From contig MU008152.1 of the NCBI GenBank assembly GCA_010909165.1, positions 1 through 64,000 of the forward strand: a DNA stretch of 64,000 nucleotides, in the 5' to 3' direction. The position numbers were made by a program, and so were the translations under genes. Shown in pieces: positions 33,577 through 44,978 of the stretch (position 1 is the first letter of the stretch; each line of letters opens with the position of its first letter). Under the pieces are notes generated by a model. It was not told the DNA's origin, did no database searches, and saw only the letters and a program-made list of their open reading frames with translations. This DNA comes from Anthoceros angustus (Eukaryota; Streptophyta; Anthocerotopsida; Anthocerotales; Anthocerotaceae).

Positions 33577-36500
33577 CTATGGCTCATAAGACTCAGATCC
33601 TGAAGGTAGGAGACTCTCTGTATAGGAGTTCTCAGACTCAGATGCAAGAATCGGTTGCAAAGCGGGATGGCGGTAGGCAGTATGTACAGATGCAATCATA
33701 CTGTCTTTCAAACCATTCTCCTCGTCTTCCATATCTTTGTTCATCGCCATCTGCACATATCATGCATCACCCGATACATAGCTCAGCAAAAGGGTACACG
33801 GTTGTCCCAAAAGGCCAGAAAAACGACCTGACACTACCGAAAGATAGCTGACTCACAAGCTTAGAGCTCATGGCACCTACCGCAAGGCCTACGAAGACAA
33901 TGAAGTACCGATATACATCGCAAGAATCGATTTCCATACTGAAACGAAAGAGATGAAAATTGCCCTACCTCCGTGGAATACTTTTCAAAAACCGGAAGGA
34001 ATCTTTGTTTGCAGTGTTGATTAAAAAGAAGAGTTAGAATAGGAAGCGGTACACACGCTGAGGATGCCTTGGGAAGGTCCTTTATGCCAAAAATACCAAC
34101 CATGGTGATCTGCATCAAAACCAGCCCTAGAATAATATGTCCATGAATAAGTGGCCAGCATTGTCCCCCGGTCTCGTATGAAGGCTCGTACACATTGAGG
34201 ATCTGAGACACAACAGCACACAAGCATGACACACTTCTTCTTCATGCATGATTCAAGCTGACTTTACGACAGGGGAGGTCTATTGCTACCACAAACTTTC
34301 CAAAAGCAACATACCTGGTTGCGATATACAATAAACCCCAGCAGGAAGTAGACCATCAAGAACGGTAGAAGCAAAGGAGCAACTGGTGTATACATCAACC
34401 CTATGAAGATAAACAGCAACGTATATGGTATAGCGCGGTGATACGCTACAGGTGCAGCATCAGCAACATATGGCTTGTCTCGATCAATTGTGTGCCGTTT
34501 CAAAAAGTTGAAGAATAGGACCCCGGATTGCAAGATCTCAAGGGGAAAGCCAGCCCATCCGGTAGTCAAGATATAGGTGATGTAGAACGTGGCCTGAGGA
34601 AACACATCACACAAAGTATCACCGACCCGAGACAGAAGAAAGATAAATAAGGATAATCTCACTAGTCTCCACTATTGCTTGAGTCTAATGTAGGCAGGTG
34701 ATCCAACAGCAAGAATACATCGAATCCACTCTTCAATCAATCAACAGACTCCACATTGATACTGCTTCCTCATTTTCTCCGATGGCAAGGGACCTTCCTA
34801 ATAAGGAGGAACAAGAGCAAAAGACTTCATAACACCACAGTTGTAAAGCGAGGACATAGCAGAACTTCTGAAGCTAGGAGAAAGGCTTCAACTCACCTGT
34901 CCTGGAATAGCGTAGGCAAGTCGCTCAGGAATTAATTTGGGGTTGCTTAGCCAATTATCGAACAGCTGATGGAAAACAGTTCCAGAAAGTACTGTGGCGA
35001 AGAATACATTTACAAGCAATAGATAGAAAAACCTGTTAATGGTCATTCTTACTTGCCGGCTGTATGATACAGGGCCTTGCAAGTTGGATAAGAACAGCAA
35101 AAACGGTGGAACAAGGTACAGGAAAATGCTGAGGAATAAACTGGGAAGATATCCTGTAACAACCTGGCTCAATCCTGGTCTGCACAGTCAAGGGCCATAA
35201 GTATGAGAACAACAGCGAAAAAAATAAAATCACGAAATTACCTCAACCCTTACTTACTACACTGAACTGTAAAATCTATGCACTGTAAACCCTGGGCACG
35301 ACTTTGGGGAAAAAGGACCACCTCCAATGGACTCACATCAACATAAGCGCATCGACAAGCCCAGGAAACCAGTTTTGAAGATTTTTCAGCTCAGCAAGGC
35401 CTTGCACGAAAGCGGCTGGTCCAGCGTAGAAAATAATAAGGAGGATAACAGCTGTCCACACCAAGATTGAACGGATGCCAAGTTGCAAGTATGGTATTGA
35501 AAGGTTGGACCAGAGGACATCTCTAGGTTCTGGCGCCCACTCTGTGACCCAATGCAGTGGATTCATGGATTGCTGTGTCTGAGCAGCAACAGCCGCACCC
35601 CAACGAGATTTGAAGGTCACAAATGCTGCAGGCAATTCCTGCCATTTCCCCATCAAATCAGAATGGAGGTTTTAACTGCAAGACAGAACACATGCAAAAG
35701 CTGACAAAGAGTTTTGTACACACCTGCTTTTTCTGCAGAAATAAGGTTTGACTTTCCCTTATCTCTGTATGCAACCTATCAAGTCTTCTAGTCTCTAGCT
35801 CAGCTGCATCAACTTTTTGACCATATAAACCTAAGACACCCTCGCGCCTCTTTGGTCGTTCACTTGGCGGCTTCTTCTTCAGCTCCTCGATGCTTTTTAC
35901 CACTTTTTTTAGCTCAGTCTATTTGCCCATGGAAGAAGATGTCACGAAACTGGAGGTTTTGACAGAAGCAGACAAACTGGGAACTGGAGACACCAAATGC
36001 TTAAGCTCACCAGCATAGCCTCCACTCTCCCCGCATGATACACCATCTGATGTGATAAATAAGTTGAAGGATGATACCGAGTGAAAAACTCTTCCACTGT
36101 GTCACTGTACGTTTTGTCATCAACTTGAGGAACTGCACGGACAAGAACACTAAATTGGTCTGGTTGAGGCCTGGCTGCTGCGAGATATATGTGCCTTTGT
36201 TCAGCAACGTGCTTATATTCCTGCAGTACAACAATCTCACATTCATTTGAGCTGGCAAACAAAGTACAAATTTATGTTGAACACGTGGTCAGCTAATCAA
36301 CAGTTCCTTTCTTGAATATCCAAATACAAGTAAGCAGGGAAAGAGAGGCAGGACACGCAGCTTTGTCCCATACCAGATACAGAAGGATGTATGCAGCAAA
36401 CGATATTGCATACACAGCAGCAAAATGTACCCACAGCCTACATCAGAAGAATGTGAAGTACCACGGCAACCTTGCTGTAAGCAATTCCCCAAGGAAGATG

Positions 36501-37163
36501 TAACCTATACAAAATAGAACATTTGAATGACAAGAAACAGAATCAAGTGCAGACAGTACGCTTCTTCTATCCTTTGGTGGCCATTGGACATACCGGCCGG
36601 CCCCGCTCTTCACATTAGAAATAGAGAAAGCATCTATAGCAGCAAAGAGAAGGTCCCCATGATCTTCCTCCAGCTGGTTATCCGTAAAGTTAAGTGGGAC
36701 GAGTACGAATAGGCCAATTATCGAGCATATTCCAAAAAAACGCAGGCTGCAGAAAGAGGAGCAATCAATCCACAGTCTGCTGGACCCAGAAGCATCCCCT
36801 CATGCAGCATAGGGGCCATCTGCCACAGCAACACGTACTCCAGAAATACAAGGAAAACAGTGATCACGGTGCTGACCTGAAAACGAAGATTCTCAGGAAG
36901 ACAACAGAATCCAAACCGCAGGAAGCTAAAATCTCTTCTTCTGACGGTTGCCATGCTTGTTTGACCCAGCTCACCGAGGGTAACAGGCTGTCAAAGTGAA
37001 AGTCCTCGTCTTGCTTACCTGCATTAGACTCCCTTAATAGATGCTTGGTGAAATATACGCCTGCATTCCCATGTTGCTTTCTGAAGATGGAGTACAACAA
37101 CAGAAAGAGAGCAGCGAAGAGAATGTTGATCCCCGCTGAAGTGGCTAAATCAGATATCTGCAT
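33577..37163 (-). CDS. OSCA/CSC1-like hyperosmolality- and stretch-gated cation channel
   Basis: Multi-pass membrane channel of the DUF221/RSN1_7TM family (related to TMEM63/TMEM16) that opens on membrane tension or osmotic stress and passes calcium. Exons: 37163-36877, 36746-36594, 36437-36374, 36220-36011, 35918-35724, 35638-35337, 35179-34897, 34593-34315, 34202-33969, 33750-33577. Total is 2181 nt, 726 aa, frame kept at every GT-AG junction. The N-terminal helix SAGINILFAALFLLLYSIF, CGLDSVVFLRI and VLVPLNFTDNQLEE match the family's first transmembrane block. The cytosolic domain has RPQPDQFSVLVRAVPQV, GLYGQKVDA, AAFVTFKSRWGAAVAAQTQQ and WAPEPRDVLWSNL. The pore-region helices include FYITYILTTGWAGFPLEILQ and YFLLGFIVYRNQ. 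It ends with KDMEDEENGLKDSM and a short acidic tail. It is divergent from the ERD7-like gene across 1.36 kb. Confidence 0.92.
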
Positions 37164-38527
37164 TAGTACTGAATCAACAAGCTGCTGGACTAGGGGATAT
37201 CAAGACGCAATTCAGTTGTCCCGTGGCCAGTCACCAAGTTCCAGATAGCGAATCCTCAGCTACTGCACGGGCAGTGAAACTTAGGTGCAACGTGGTCTTG
37301 CCCTGATCTCAATGCCCCAACCCCGTGGTTGCGGCTGCTCTCCTTGCCGGCATTGGCACTCACAATTAGGTCTGATTTCTGGAGAATTAGCAGATCGTGC
37401 AGCTCTGCGAGCACTCAGTTCTCGCTGGCACACCGCTTTCGATAAACCTCAGCTTTGCAGCATGACCCCTCCAATTCCAGGACCAGCGCCACTACCCAAC
37501 TCTGACCTCTCGCAGCAATTCAGACTCCAGCCTTGCCCCGATGCCTTGAAACAAAATGCTGCAACCAAGGCCGGTAGCGAACCAACAAGATAACACCCGT
37601 CCTGCCAGGGTGCAGCGTAATGTAGCAGGAATCTGCGGTTCCCTGAGGCTCCCATCCAGATAACCCCTGTCTGAATCCCGAACCCAACGGCGGGCTCACC
37701 CTGAGAGGCTCGGCCAGCGCCACCAAGGCTCGGGTAGGCGGGGGCCTCTGCTTCGGATTGCAGGCCTACACTTGTGACCTTTCTGCACGGCCGCGTGTAC
37801 CAGCAGGCCGACGGGCCTACGCACACCTGGTACACCGCATTGCGTTACTGTACAAACGTACCTCGTCCTAAACAAACCAGAATACCGCAGAAATCCGAAG
37901 CTGCGGATCTCGTGCGCCGTCTCTGGCACAGTAGCGTAAAGCAAACAGCCCGCATGCCAGCAACGACGGAACGCGGGCTGCGGCGGGCCAGCCTTGCTTA
38001 TCACAGGCTCAGGATGCCACGCGCTACAAAACTGAATCCACTCGTGGCGTGCTACAGGCCTGACGCGTCCTGGGCCCCTGTTGGCTGGCCCCTCCCGACT
38101 TGGGCTGCTTAGATGTCGGTGTTGGAGACCGACAAATAAGCTCTCCTGATAGTCCACGCTGAAATAACGCTGCCCTGCTGCCGACGCTCCTGTAGCCAGC
38201 TCTCGGGATTGGATTCCGAGCGCTTCGAGGCTTTGCGTGTTGCAGGGGAGAGGAGCCTGTTATATACATCGACCTACAGGGCATGCTTGTCTGTCCACGT
38301 GGATTGCCCCTTCGTCTTTAGCTTTAAAGGCCGGGCTACTGGGCGGAAGAGGTCCACCTTGGGATGCAGCTGGGCACTCTTGAGCTCCTGCCAGGTCCTG
38401 TGTTGGTATCCGCCTGGAGAGTGCAGTAGTGTTGAGTTGCTCGTTCTCCGCCTCAGCCGGTGTTCACTGTGTTCTGTGTTCTGTGCCCTGTGGTCTGCAT
38501 TCCCTCTTGCTGCTGCCCAGGACCACC
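37164..38527. promoter_or_regulatory. Divergent promoter region between OSCA and ERD7-like genes
   Basis: No gene is supported; the frames at 37.3-38.1 kb on both strands are domain-less. A TATA-like TTATATACAT at about 38259-38268 lies about 260 bp before the ERD7-like ATG on the plus strand and is the best promoter element visible. Confidence 0.4.
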
Positions 38528-40701
38528 ATGCAGTGGCTGAAAGGCAAGGCCTTTGCGGAGGGCAACTCGCAGGCTCCTTTCATAGTGGGCTCGGACCGAT
38601 GGATGGGGAGGAACCCCAGTAATCCTGTTGAGAGCCAGGATGTGCCGCCTGTCCAAGGGCAGGCCTCTGGGGAACATGCTGCTGGGCAAGGAAATGCTGC
38701 TGAGACAGGAGAGAGGGGACATTCCAGCCTGTATCCAGAGGTGGGCAAGTATGCGTCGGGGAGTGAAGTTAGAGGGGATGGTTCTGAGGACGGGAGGTCT
38801 GGGTCTGGTTTGCCTCCGGCGAGCAGTGCAGGGAAGGGGTACTATCCAGTGATCTATACCGGGTTGCCGGACACCCGGTCTGTGGAGGAGGCTGTGGGCT
38901 CTGTGACTGTGGAGGATGCTAATCCCGTGAAGCTGGTGGAGGAGAAGCAACAGGTTGAAGCGCATGAGGAGGTTTTGGTGAAGATACCTGGAGCCATGGT
39001 GCATCTGATTGACGAGGAGGACAGTCTGCATCTTGGTACCGGGGATTTGCAGCTGGTAAGACTGACGCAGGAAGGGAATGGCATAGCCGTGTTTGTGAGC
39101 GTCGGGGATGAGCTGCAATGGCCCTTGTTCAAGGACGAGGCGGCTGTGAAGCTCGACCCGACCCATTATTTCTTCTCCATGAAGGTCCCATCCAAGTTAC
39201 TTGATGACGACGAGGATTTGCAGCGGCAGCCTTCTGAAGCATCCTCCCAGGGGGGTATGAGAGGGTTGAGAAGGGAGGGATCTGGTGATGTGCAGAGTCT
39301 CTTGGCCAGTGGATCTGCAGATTTGTCTCACCCCCGCCATCAGAGGAAAACGTCAGATCAGGAACTAGAAACTCTGAACTATGGAGTCACGTTCTCTCAA
39401 CCAGGCGTGGAGGCTGAGTTGAAGGAGCTCGACGCTCACCTGGCACGTTACAGTTTGTTCTCCGCGCCCACTGTTGTTGAAAAGGATCCGGCAAGAGATC
39501 CATCGAAAGCACCGAGAGCCCCTCCTCCTCATAGCAGACCGGATGGATCACAGGGCACACCCTACACTGAAGGGAAGCCCTACTTGCCACCACCTGCAGC
39601 GGTGGTCCAGAAGGATTCATACTATGCTGGTGCGGACCCCGGAAGTGCACAGGGTAGGTCACCTCGTCCAACCAAGCCCCCCGTTCCAGCTAAGATTGTG
39701 ACAGTGGAGGAGCTCAATGGCCATGGGCAGCCAGTCACGGAGCCCAACTCTGCAGCTTTCTGGACTACACTTGCCCCGAATGTGGCGGAGTACAGCAGCA
39801 GTCCTGCAAGGGCCATAGCTCAGGGATCAGGGCACATAATCAAAGGACTCTTCTGGGTCAGTCAGACAACTGTCTCGCATTTGGAGAAGGGAGGTGCATA
39901 CATGAGGGAGCAAGGCTGGGTTAAGCCTAGAACAAAGGGGCCTGTGGAGATGAGTCCTAGGACACTCAAAAACATGAAAAGGTTAGTCCGGCTCACCAGT
40001 CTCCTATCAGGTGACGACATTGGCAGATGTTTCAATGTTTCCACTCACGTTTCTGTGTTGGCAGGGTTAGGAAAATGTCGAAGATGACTTCCAAGGTCGC
40101 CAAAAGTGTCTTGACTGGAGTGGTTATGACCACTGGTGTCTTCACTGGAGCAGTCGTGAACTCCAAGGCAGGGAGCAAGTTTTTCAAGCTCTTACCAGGA
40201 GAAGTTGCTTTGGTGTCGTTGGATGCCTTCGGTAAGCCAGATGAATCTGTGGTCTCAGCTCCATGCGTGTTTTTCTGGTGAACCAGTTCTATGCATTTTT
40301 GTTGCGTCTAGGCGATCCATTCTGAGAGAAGCTACTGTTCGCAGGTAAAGTATTCGACGCCGTGGAGCATGCTGGAAGAGCAATTTTCAAGACCTCCTCG
40401 TCAGTCACAACTGATCTTGTGTCTCATAGGTAGGGATGTCATCGGTTTGAGACTTCGTGTCGTGATGCTGCAAACAAGTAGAAACTTACGGATTCTCCCT
40501 GTGGATAGGTACGGGCCACAAGCTGCGGAGTTTGCAGAAGACGGTATGAAGGCTACGGGACACTTTATCACAACAGCATGGACAGTTTCTAAGCTGCGAA
40601 AAGCATTCAATCCTAAATCTATGACCAAAACTGGCCTTGCCAAATCGGTGCTCAAAGCAGCCGTCGGAGCTCAACAAACTGCAGGAGCCACTGGACAATG
40701 A
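38528..40701 (+). CDS. ERD7-like senescence/dehydration-associated protein
   Basis: Four exons: 38528-39981, 40065-40231, 40345-40429, 40509-40701, totalling 1899 nt, 632 aa, in frame with GT-AG introns. The ATG sits in ACCACCATGC; the frame is open further upstream but without an ATG. After a variable Gly/Ser-rich N-terminus comes the conserved block EEVLVKIPGAMVHLIDEEDSLHLGTGDLQL...VGDELQWPLFKDEAAVKLDPTHYFFSMKVP, then the motif LNYGVTF. The C-terminal half is the senescence (spartin-like) domain: GSGHIIKGLFWVSQTTV, S-P-R-T-L-K-N-M-K-R-V-R-K-M-S, SVLTGVVMTTGVFTGAVVNS, V-F-D-A-V-E-H-A-G and YGPQAAEFAEDG. In Arabidopsis ERD7 responds to drought, cold and senescence and helps remodel membrane lipids under stress. 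The stop is 95 bp from the convergent F-box-family gene. Confidence 0.9.
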
Positions 40702-40796
40702 GTCTGTTGCAATCAATATCTCTGTCTGTACGATAAGACAGTTGTGTAAATCACAAGAGTGTCCACAAGAGTGACCTGTACTCCCGTCTTGCTTTC

Positions 40797-42353
40797 TCAG
40801 CTCGGAACCACCGGCATGATCATAATGCCCTCGTCGGTAACATCACTGGCTTTAGTGAGGACACCAGTTGTGAGGACACCAGTTTCACAAGACCGGCGAG
40901 CCTTGGAGAACGTAGCTTCGAGGGAATCCAAACTCGGATGGAAGGGATGAACAACAGACGTGTAGCGCTGGCATTCAGCTTCTTCCGAGTAATCCACATC
41001 ATAGGGACATGCGGGAAAGCTGTGAAGCGATTTGCTGATAACACTGTAAAGCAGGAGTATAGGGGTGCCCCGTACAAAGAGCCCAATGTTGTCCCACTGG
41101 CCTGCGAAGACGAAACCTCGATGGCGATTATGCGGCAACAGTTTGAGGAGCACTTCTGATTCAATTTTGTCAGTACCGTGCCATGTCTCCCCATCAAGCT
41201 CCCAAACGCAGACACACATTCCGCTCTCCCCGCTGTCGTTGTGTACTTCTCCAACGAGGCAAAGCTTTCCCTGAAGTTCGATGAGATTGCAAGAGATACA
41301 TGGATTTGACCAGTCAACCGAGTGTCGCGTGACAAAGCTGCATCCAGGGATAGGAATTACCGAAAAAGAGTCCTCTTCGTCTCCGTAGCATACGACTGTG
41401 AGGCCATACAGCCTAGACTCGGCCAACCAGTATCTCCGACCATTGCATGCAATGATGTTCCCCATGATCCGAGAAAATGCGACTGGCACGATGTGATTCG
41501 ATGTCTCCCAAACGTCATTGCCAGACTCATAGGCGCAAATTGTCATCTGCAAATAGCTCGTTCCTACCTCTTCAGATCCGTCGTCATAAACCTTCTGATC
41601 CGGAAAACCGTGAGCAGCGCTGTCCGGCAGATCCTGATGCCTGATGAGAAGCACTCTGTATGAGCTCTGTGATTCCTGATAGCTCATAGATACGAAATGG
41701 TATTCACTTCCAAGAGGAGGATCAGGGACCGCTTCCCATGTCTTCCTGACCGGATTGACCACTACAACTGGCGGCATATCAGGTGAATGCAGAAGGCAAC
41801 AGAGCAGACCTCCAGCGCACGCAGCACTGATGACTCTAAGCACACGGGAGAAGAAATCTGGCACGAACTTGTGCCAATATTTGTCAAGAGAACCGACCTC
41901 CTTCTGCACAGTACTTCCGCAATGTGCCTCACTCTCCACCGCCAGCTTCAGAAACCATGACACACTCCCGGAAGTTATCTTGTCAGCTATCCACTTCGAA
42001 GACGCGGACTCAGCCTGCACAGAGCTCACAAATGACGGTTTTGTTCCTTCTGCAGGATTCATTTCCCCCGTTGTCCGTTCTTCGCTTTTCTGAATCACCG
42101 GCTCGCTCTCAGGGATTGAAACTGATGTATCCGGTTCCAAACTAGCTGTTGTGACGTCCACCAGCAGGAGCACCGGTACCAGGTTGTCCCGAGGCAGAAC
42201 CAAGGGTGTGCACGGAGGAAGATCCTGGTAGCATTCGAGATCAGACATGGAGCGGTAGGCGGATTCACTTCCCTCTTCTGATTCAAAATCGCCGCCATCA
42301 CTCTCCAGCTCAGCCTCGTCCAACGCTCTGCGCAGGAATCCCATGGTTTCCAT
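40797..42353 (-). CDS. F-box-associated/kelch-like protein lacking the F-box
   Basis: Single exon, 518 aa from the ATG at 42353 (a second ATG lies 9 nt on). The acidic N-terminus contains LVPVLLLVDVTTASLEP, aligned with the VLLLLDASV segment of the paralogue at 54.5 kb. However, where the paralogues have L-P-x-x-L-x-E-R-V-L...V-x-K-x-W this protein has a Ser/Glu-rich linker. Downstream the family body is intact: SWFLKLAV, SAACAGGLLCCLL, VVVVNPVRKTWEAVPDPP, then kelch-like WETSNHIVPVAF, CNGRRYWLAESRLY and C-N-L-I-E-L-Q-G-K-L. The end has HPFHPSLDSLEATF plus an extra C-terminal tail with a duplicated GVLT. Without the F-box it cannot join an SCF ubiquitin ligase by the usual contact. It may be a substrate-domain-only relative, or its F-box may have been lost. 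Confidence 0.8.
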   Translation of the reverse strand: METMGFLRRALDEAELESDGGDFESEEGSESAYRSMSDLECYQDLPPCTPLVLPRDNLVPVLLLVDVTTASLEPDTSVSIPESEPVIQKSEERTTGEMNPAEGTKPSFVSSVQAESASSKWIADKITSGSVSWFLKLAVESEAHCGSTVQKEVGSLDKYWHKFVPDFFSRVLRVISAACAGGLLCCLLHSPDMPPVVVVNPVRKTWEAVPDPPLGSEYHFVSMSYQESQSSYRVLLIRHQDLPDSAAHGFPDQKVYDDGSEEVGTSYLQMTICAYESGNDVWETSNHIVPVAFSRIMGNIIACNGRRYWLAESRLYGLTVVCYGDEEDSFSVIPIPGCSFVTRHSVDWSNPCISCNLIELQGKLCLVGEVHNDSGESGMCVCVWELDGETWHGTDKIESEVLLKLLPHNRHRGFVFAGQWDNIGLFVRGTPILLLYSVISKSLHSFPACPYDVDYSEEAECQRYTSVVHPFHPSLDSLEATFSKARRSCETGVLTTGVLTKASDVTDEGIMIMPVVPS

Positions 42354-42683
42354 CGCTCGGAGGGTGTCGCTCGGAGACGTAAAATTTGTAAGGCGAGAGG
42401 CTTCAAGCACGGGCGTGAAACGCGTCGAGCGTAAGGTCCGGTTGTTGCTGCAGGTTGTTACAGCCCGGTTGTACTTCAAGCTATGTATGTATACAATTCA
42501 TGAATTGGATTGGTTGCACGGCGTTTCAGAGTTCCGGCAGTGAATGTCGTTCAAGCGTTGAGATATTAAACAGCTAATAAGGAACAAGCGACCCCGCGAG
42601 TTTCACAATTTGTTATTAACCTCAGCCGGAGTAAATGTGACTGTACCTAGTCCACTTAACTACCCAACATATGCGAAAGCCGC

Positions 42684-44045
42684 CTAGTTAATATTCACAG
42701 CGTGAAAGAAGGAGTCCTCTATTGCATCCAGTCTAGGCTCGAAGGGCAGAACCACCGAGCAGCACAACAAGGCTTCCGACCTACTAGTCTGGTCGACATA
42801 GAAGGGGCAATCCGGCAGCCTTCGGAAGCATTTCCGAGAGAAGTCGTAAGCCAGAGATGCTGAGCAGCCATGCACAGTGAGCCACATAACATCATCCCGA
42901 GCCACAAAGGTGAAGATGCCCTGAAGGGGGCTCCTGTCGAGCAGCCTGATGTAGGTCTCTGCTGGGACACGGCCAATCTCCTGCCACAGCATCTGCTTCT
43001 GAAGATACTCCCAGATGCGAATGTTGACCTCGTAGGCGCCATCCTCACTGACTTCTTCTCCCGCCAGCAGAAGCCGCCCTTGCTGCTCCAGCAGGTTGCA
43101 GGACAGGGAAACCATGCAGTGAAGGCCCTCAAACCGATCATGTATCCAAGGAAGCATGCAGGTCCTGTCAGCCATAGAACATGGTGGCAGCTGGACCTTT
43201 GTCCAGACATCCTGATAAACGTTGTACGACAGCACACTGGTGCACAGCGGGAGCCTGTCAACAGTGAGCCAGTAGAGCCGGCCGTTGCAGAAAGTGGCAT
43301 CCCCTTCGATTTCAAAGCCCTTGTACACCGGAAGGATGTGAACTGACGTGCTCCATGACCTACTTCCAGAGTCGAAGATGTTCACCATGAAGTGCAAAAA
43401 GGTTTCGAACTCATCTTCCTGGCTGTAGCCATTGTCGTCTCCATCGCCTTCGTAGTAGTCACTGAGGATGACCTTGTAAGACTTGGAATCCAGATTGTGC
43501 ACCATAGCCACTTTTTGAAACCTTCTGTTAGGAGGATCCGGCAGAGTCCGCCATGACCTTGTCAAGGGATTAACTATAACAACAGAGCGGGCGTACTCCA
43601 GAGTAGACGCAATAGCACAGCACAGCAAACCCCCCGCGGAAGCAACGGAATGGATGTTCCACCTCGGAAGAAAATCCAGCGACACCTTGTGCCATTTGCT
43701 CAGGCAAGGATCATGGCCTGCAGCAACTCCTCCCACGCCGGTATCCACCGCAAGCCGCAGGAACCAGGGCACCCGGGACGAAATCTCGGCGTTCTGCTCT
43801 AAGAACTTCCTCGCAGACAGCAGAATGTGCCACTTCTTGCAGACCGTACGGAACCTGCAAACACTCGGCGGCGGCAGCTGAACCAGCACTCTTTCCACCA
43901 GATCTGCCGGAAGACCGGCCCAAACCTCGGGCTCCATCTCTACTCCCTCTTGCGACTGCTCCGTGGAGCAATCCAACATGAGCATCACAACCTGCCATAG
44001 TCTCCGAGCCGCGGCAGATCCAGATCCTTCCCCCCTCCAGGCCAT
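42684..44045 (-). CDS. F-box/kelch-like (F-box-associated) protein
   Basis: Single exon, 453 aa from the ATG at 44045. The F-box (about residues 45-85: LPADLVERVLVQLPPPSVCR, then FRTVCKKWH) should bind SKP1 in an SCF E3 ubiquitin ligase. The C-terminal body, which would select substrates, has PWFLRLAV, SVASAGGLLCCAI, VVIVNPLTRSWRTLPDPPN, WSTSVHILPVYKGFE, FCNGRLYWLTVDRLP, SCNLLEQQGRLLLAGEEV, and ends with LPFEPRLDAIEDSFF. It shares this body order with the genes at 40.8, 54.5 and 57.5 kb and lies on the same strand, 330 bp upstream of the F-box-less paralogue. The tandem arrangement suggests local duplication. Confidence 0.88.
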   Translation of the reverse strand: MAWRGEGSGSAAARRLWQVVMLMLDCSTEQSQEGVEMEPEVWAGLPADLVERVLVQLPPPSVCRFRTVCKKWHILLSARKFLEQNAEISSRVPWFLRLAVDTGVGGVAAGHDPCLSKWHKVSLDFLPRWNIHSVASAGGLLCCAIASTLEYARSVVIVNPLTRSWRTLPDPPNRRFQKVAMVHNLDSKSYKVILSDYYEGDGDDNGYSQEDEFETFLHFMVNIFDSGSRSWSTSVHILPVYKGFEIEGDATFCNGRLYWLTVDRLPLCTSVLSYNVYQDVWTKVQLPPCSMADRTCMLPWIHDRFEGLHCMVSLSCNLLEQQGRLLLAGEEVSEDGAYEVNIRIWEYLQKQMLWQEIGRVPAETYIRLLDRSPLQGIFTFVARDDVMWLTVHGCSASLAYDFSRKCFRRLPDCPFYVDQTSRSEALLCCSVVLPFEPRLDAIEDSFFHAVNIN

Positions 44046-44978
44046 GGCACAGGTTCCCGCTTCCGTGCAGCTCGTCACAAATACACACGGTTCCCGCTCC
44101 ACTTCAATAACCTACGAAGCACAGGGCGTCCTCCTCCTCCTCGTCCCACAAAGGCTCCTTCGGTTCTGGCAGAAAACGATGGTGACAGCAGACATGGTGG
44201 AGCATCCATAACCTCCTCCGACTACTATCTGATTGCACAGATACACAACAAGGTTAGGCTGTCTGCAGAAATGTCCTTTCAAAATCCTACTGACACAGCA
44301 TCCTATTGCACACGATGCGATTGCACACCATCGTATGCAGTTCGGGAAGGACAAGACCGTACGAAATAGGAAGCATTAAACCCTTTATCAAGCAATGAGC
44401 ATTGATTCTTTCATTGCGCAAGAATTACAGACGTGTTGGATGAAGGCAAGGACTCACCCAGTACGAGGCCAGGAATTCAATCAACATTTCTCAGTTCATT
44501 CCATTTCTCCATGTTTTTCTACATTGCCTCCTGCGTGTGCAGCCTCGGGTGAGTCTGTTCCTTGTGACCCCACCTTTTAACCAATCAACTGTTTCGCAAC
44601 AACAGTGTGGGAATCCAGGTGTCAGATGGCTGGGCCAAAGCTCAGCTTCTTTCATTCAGATCACCACTAGTCATGCCACTTGACCCACTGCCAGATAACG
44701 CTCCCTGCGATGCAAGGATGCCTTCATGTCATTTGACATCCGTTTGCCCTGGCTAGTTTAGTGCACCCACCATCATTCTCCATGACCAGTCGGCTACATC
44801 CTTCTGCGGCATGTTTGAGAGCAGCCTTGAGGCCTTTGAAGGCGACCTGTCAAAGGGGTAGCATTAGAGAGGATACAACAGGACAGTGCCAGCCCGGGCA
44901 ATGTTCGTTGCAATCTCTCTCGTTCCAGGCTGTGAGCAGATACTGAACCCCGCCAGAGGCTCTTTCCAGCACCCCGGG
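44046..44978. other. Intergenic region
   Basis: No gene seen. It contains a small imperfect repeat (ATTGCACACGATGCG/ATTGCACACCATCG, about 44305-44335). It holds the promoter of the F-box gene to the left and the 3' flank of the PPR gene to the right. Confidence 0.4.

Noticed and set aside
37285-38112. Open frames on both strands between OSCA and the ERD7-like gene
   Set aside because: No domain, no splice logic and overlapping frames on both strands; treated as promoter DNA.
38453-39166. 237-codon minus-strand frame across the ERD7-like first exon
   Set aside because: Antisense shadow of a clearly conserved plus-strand coding exon.
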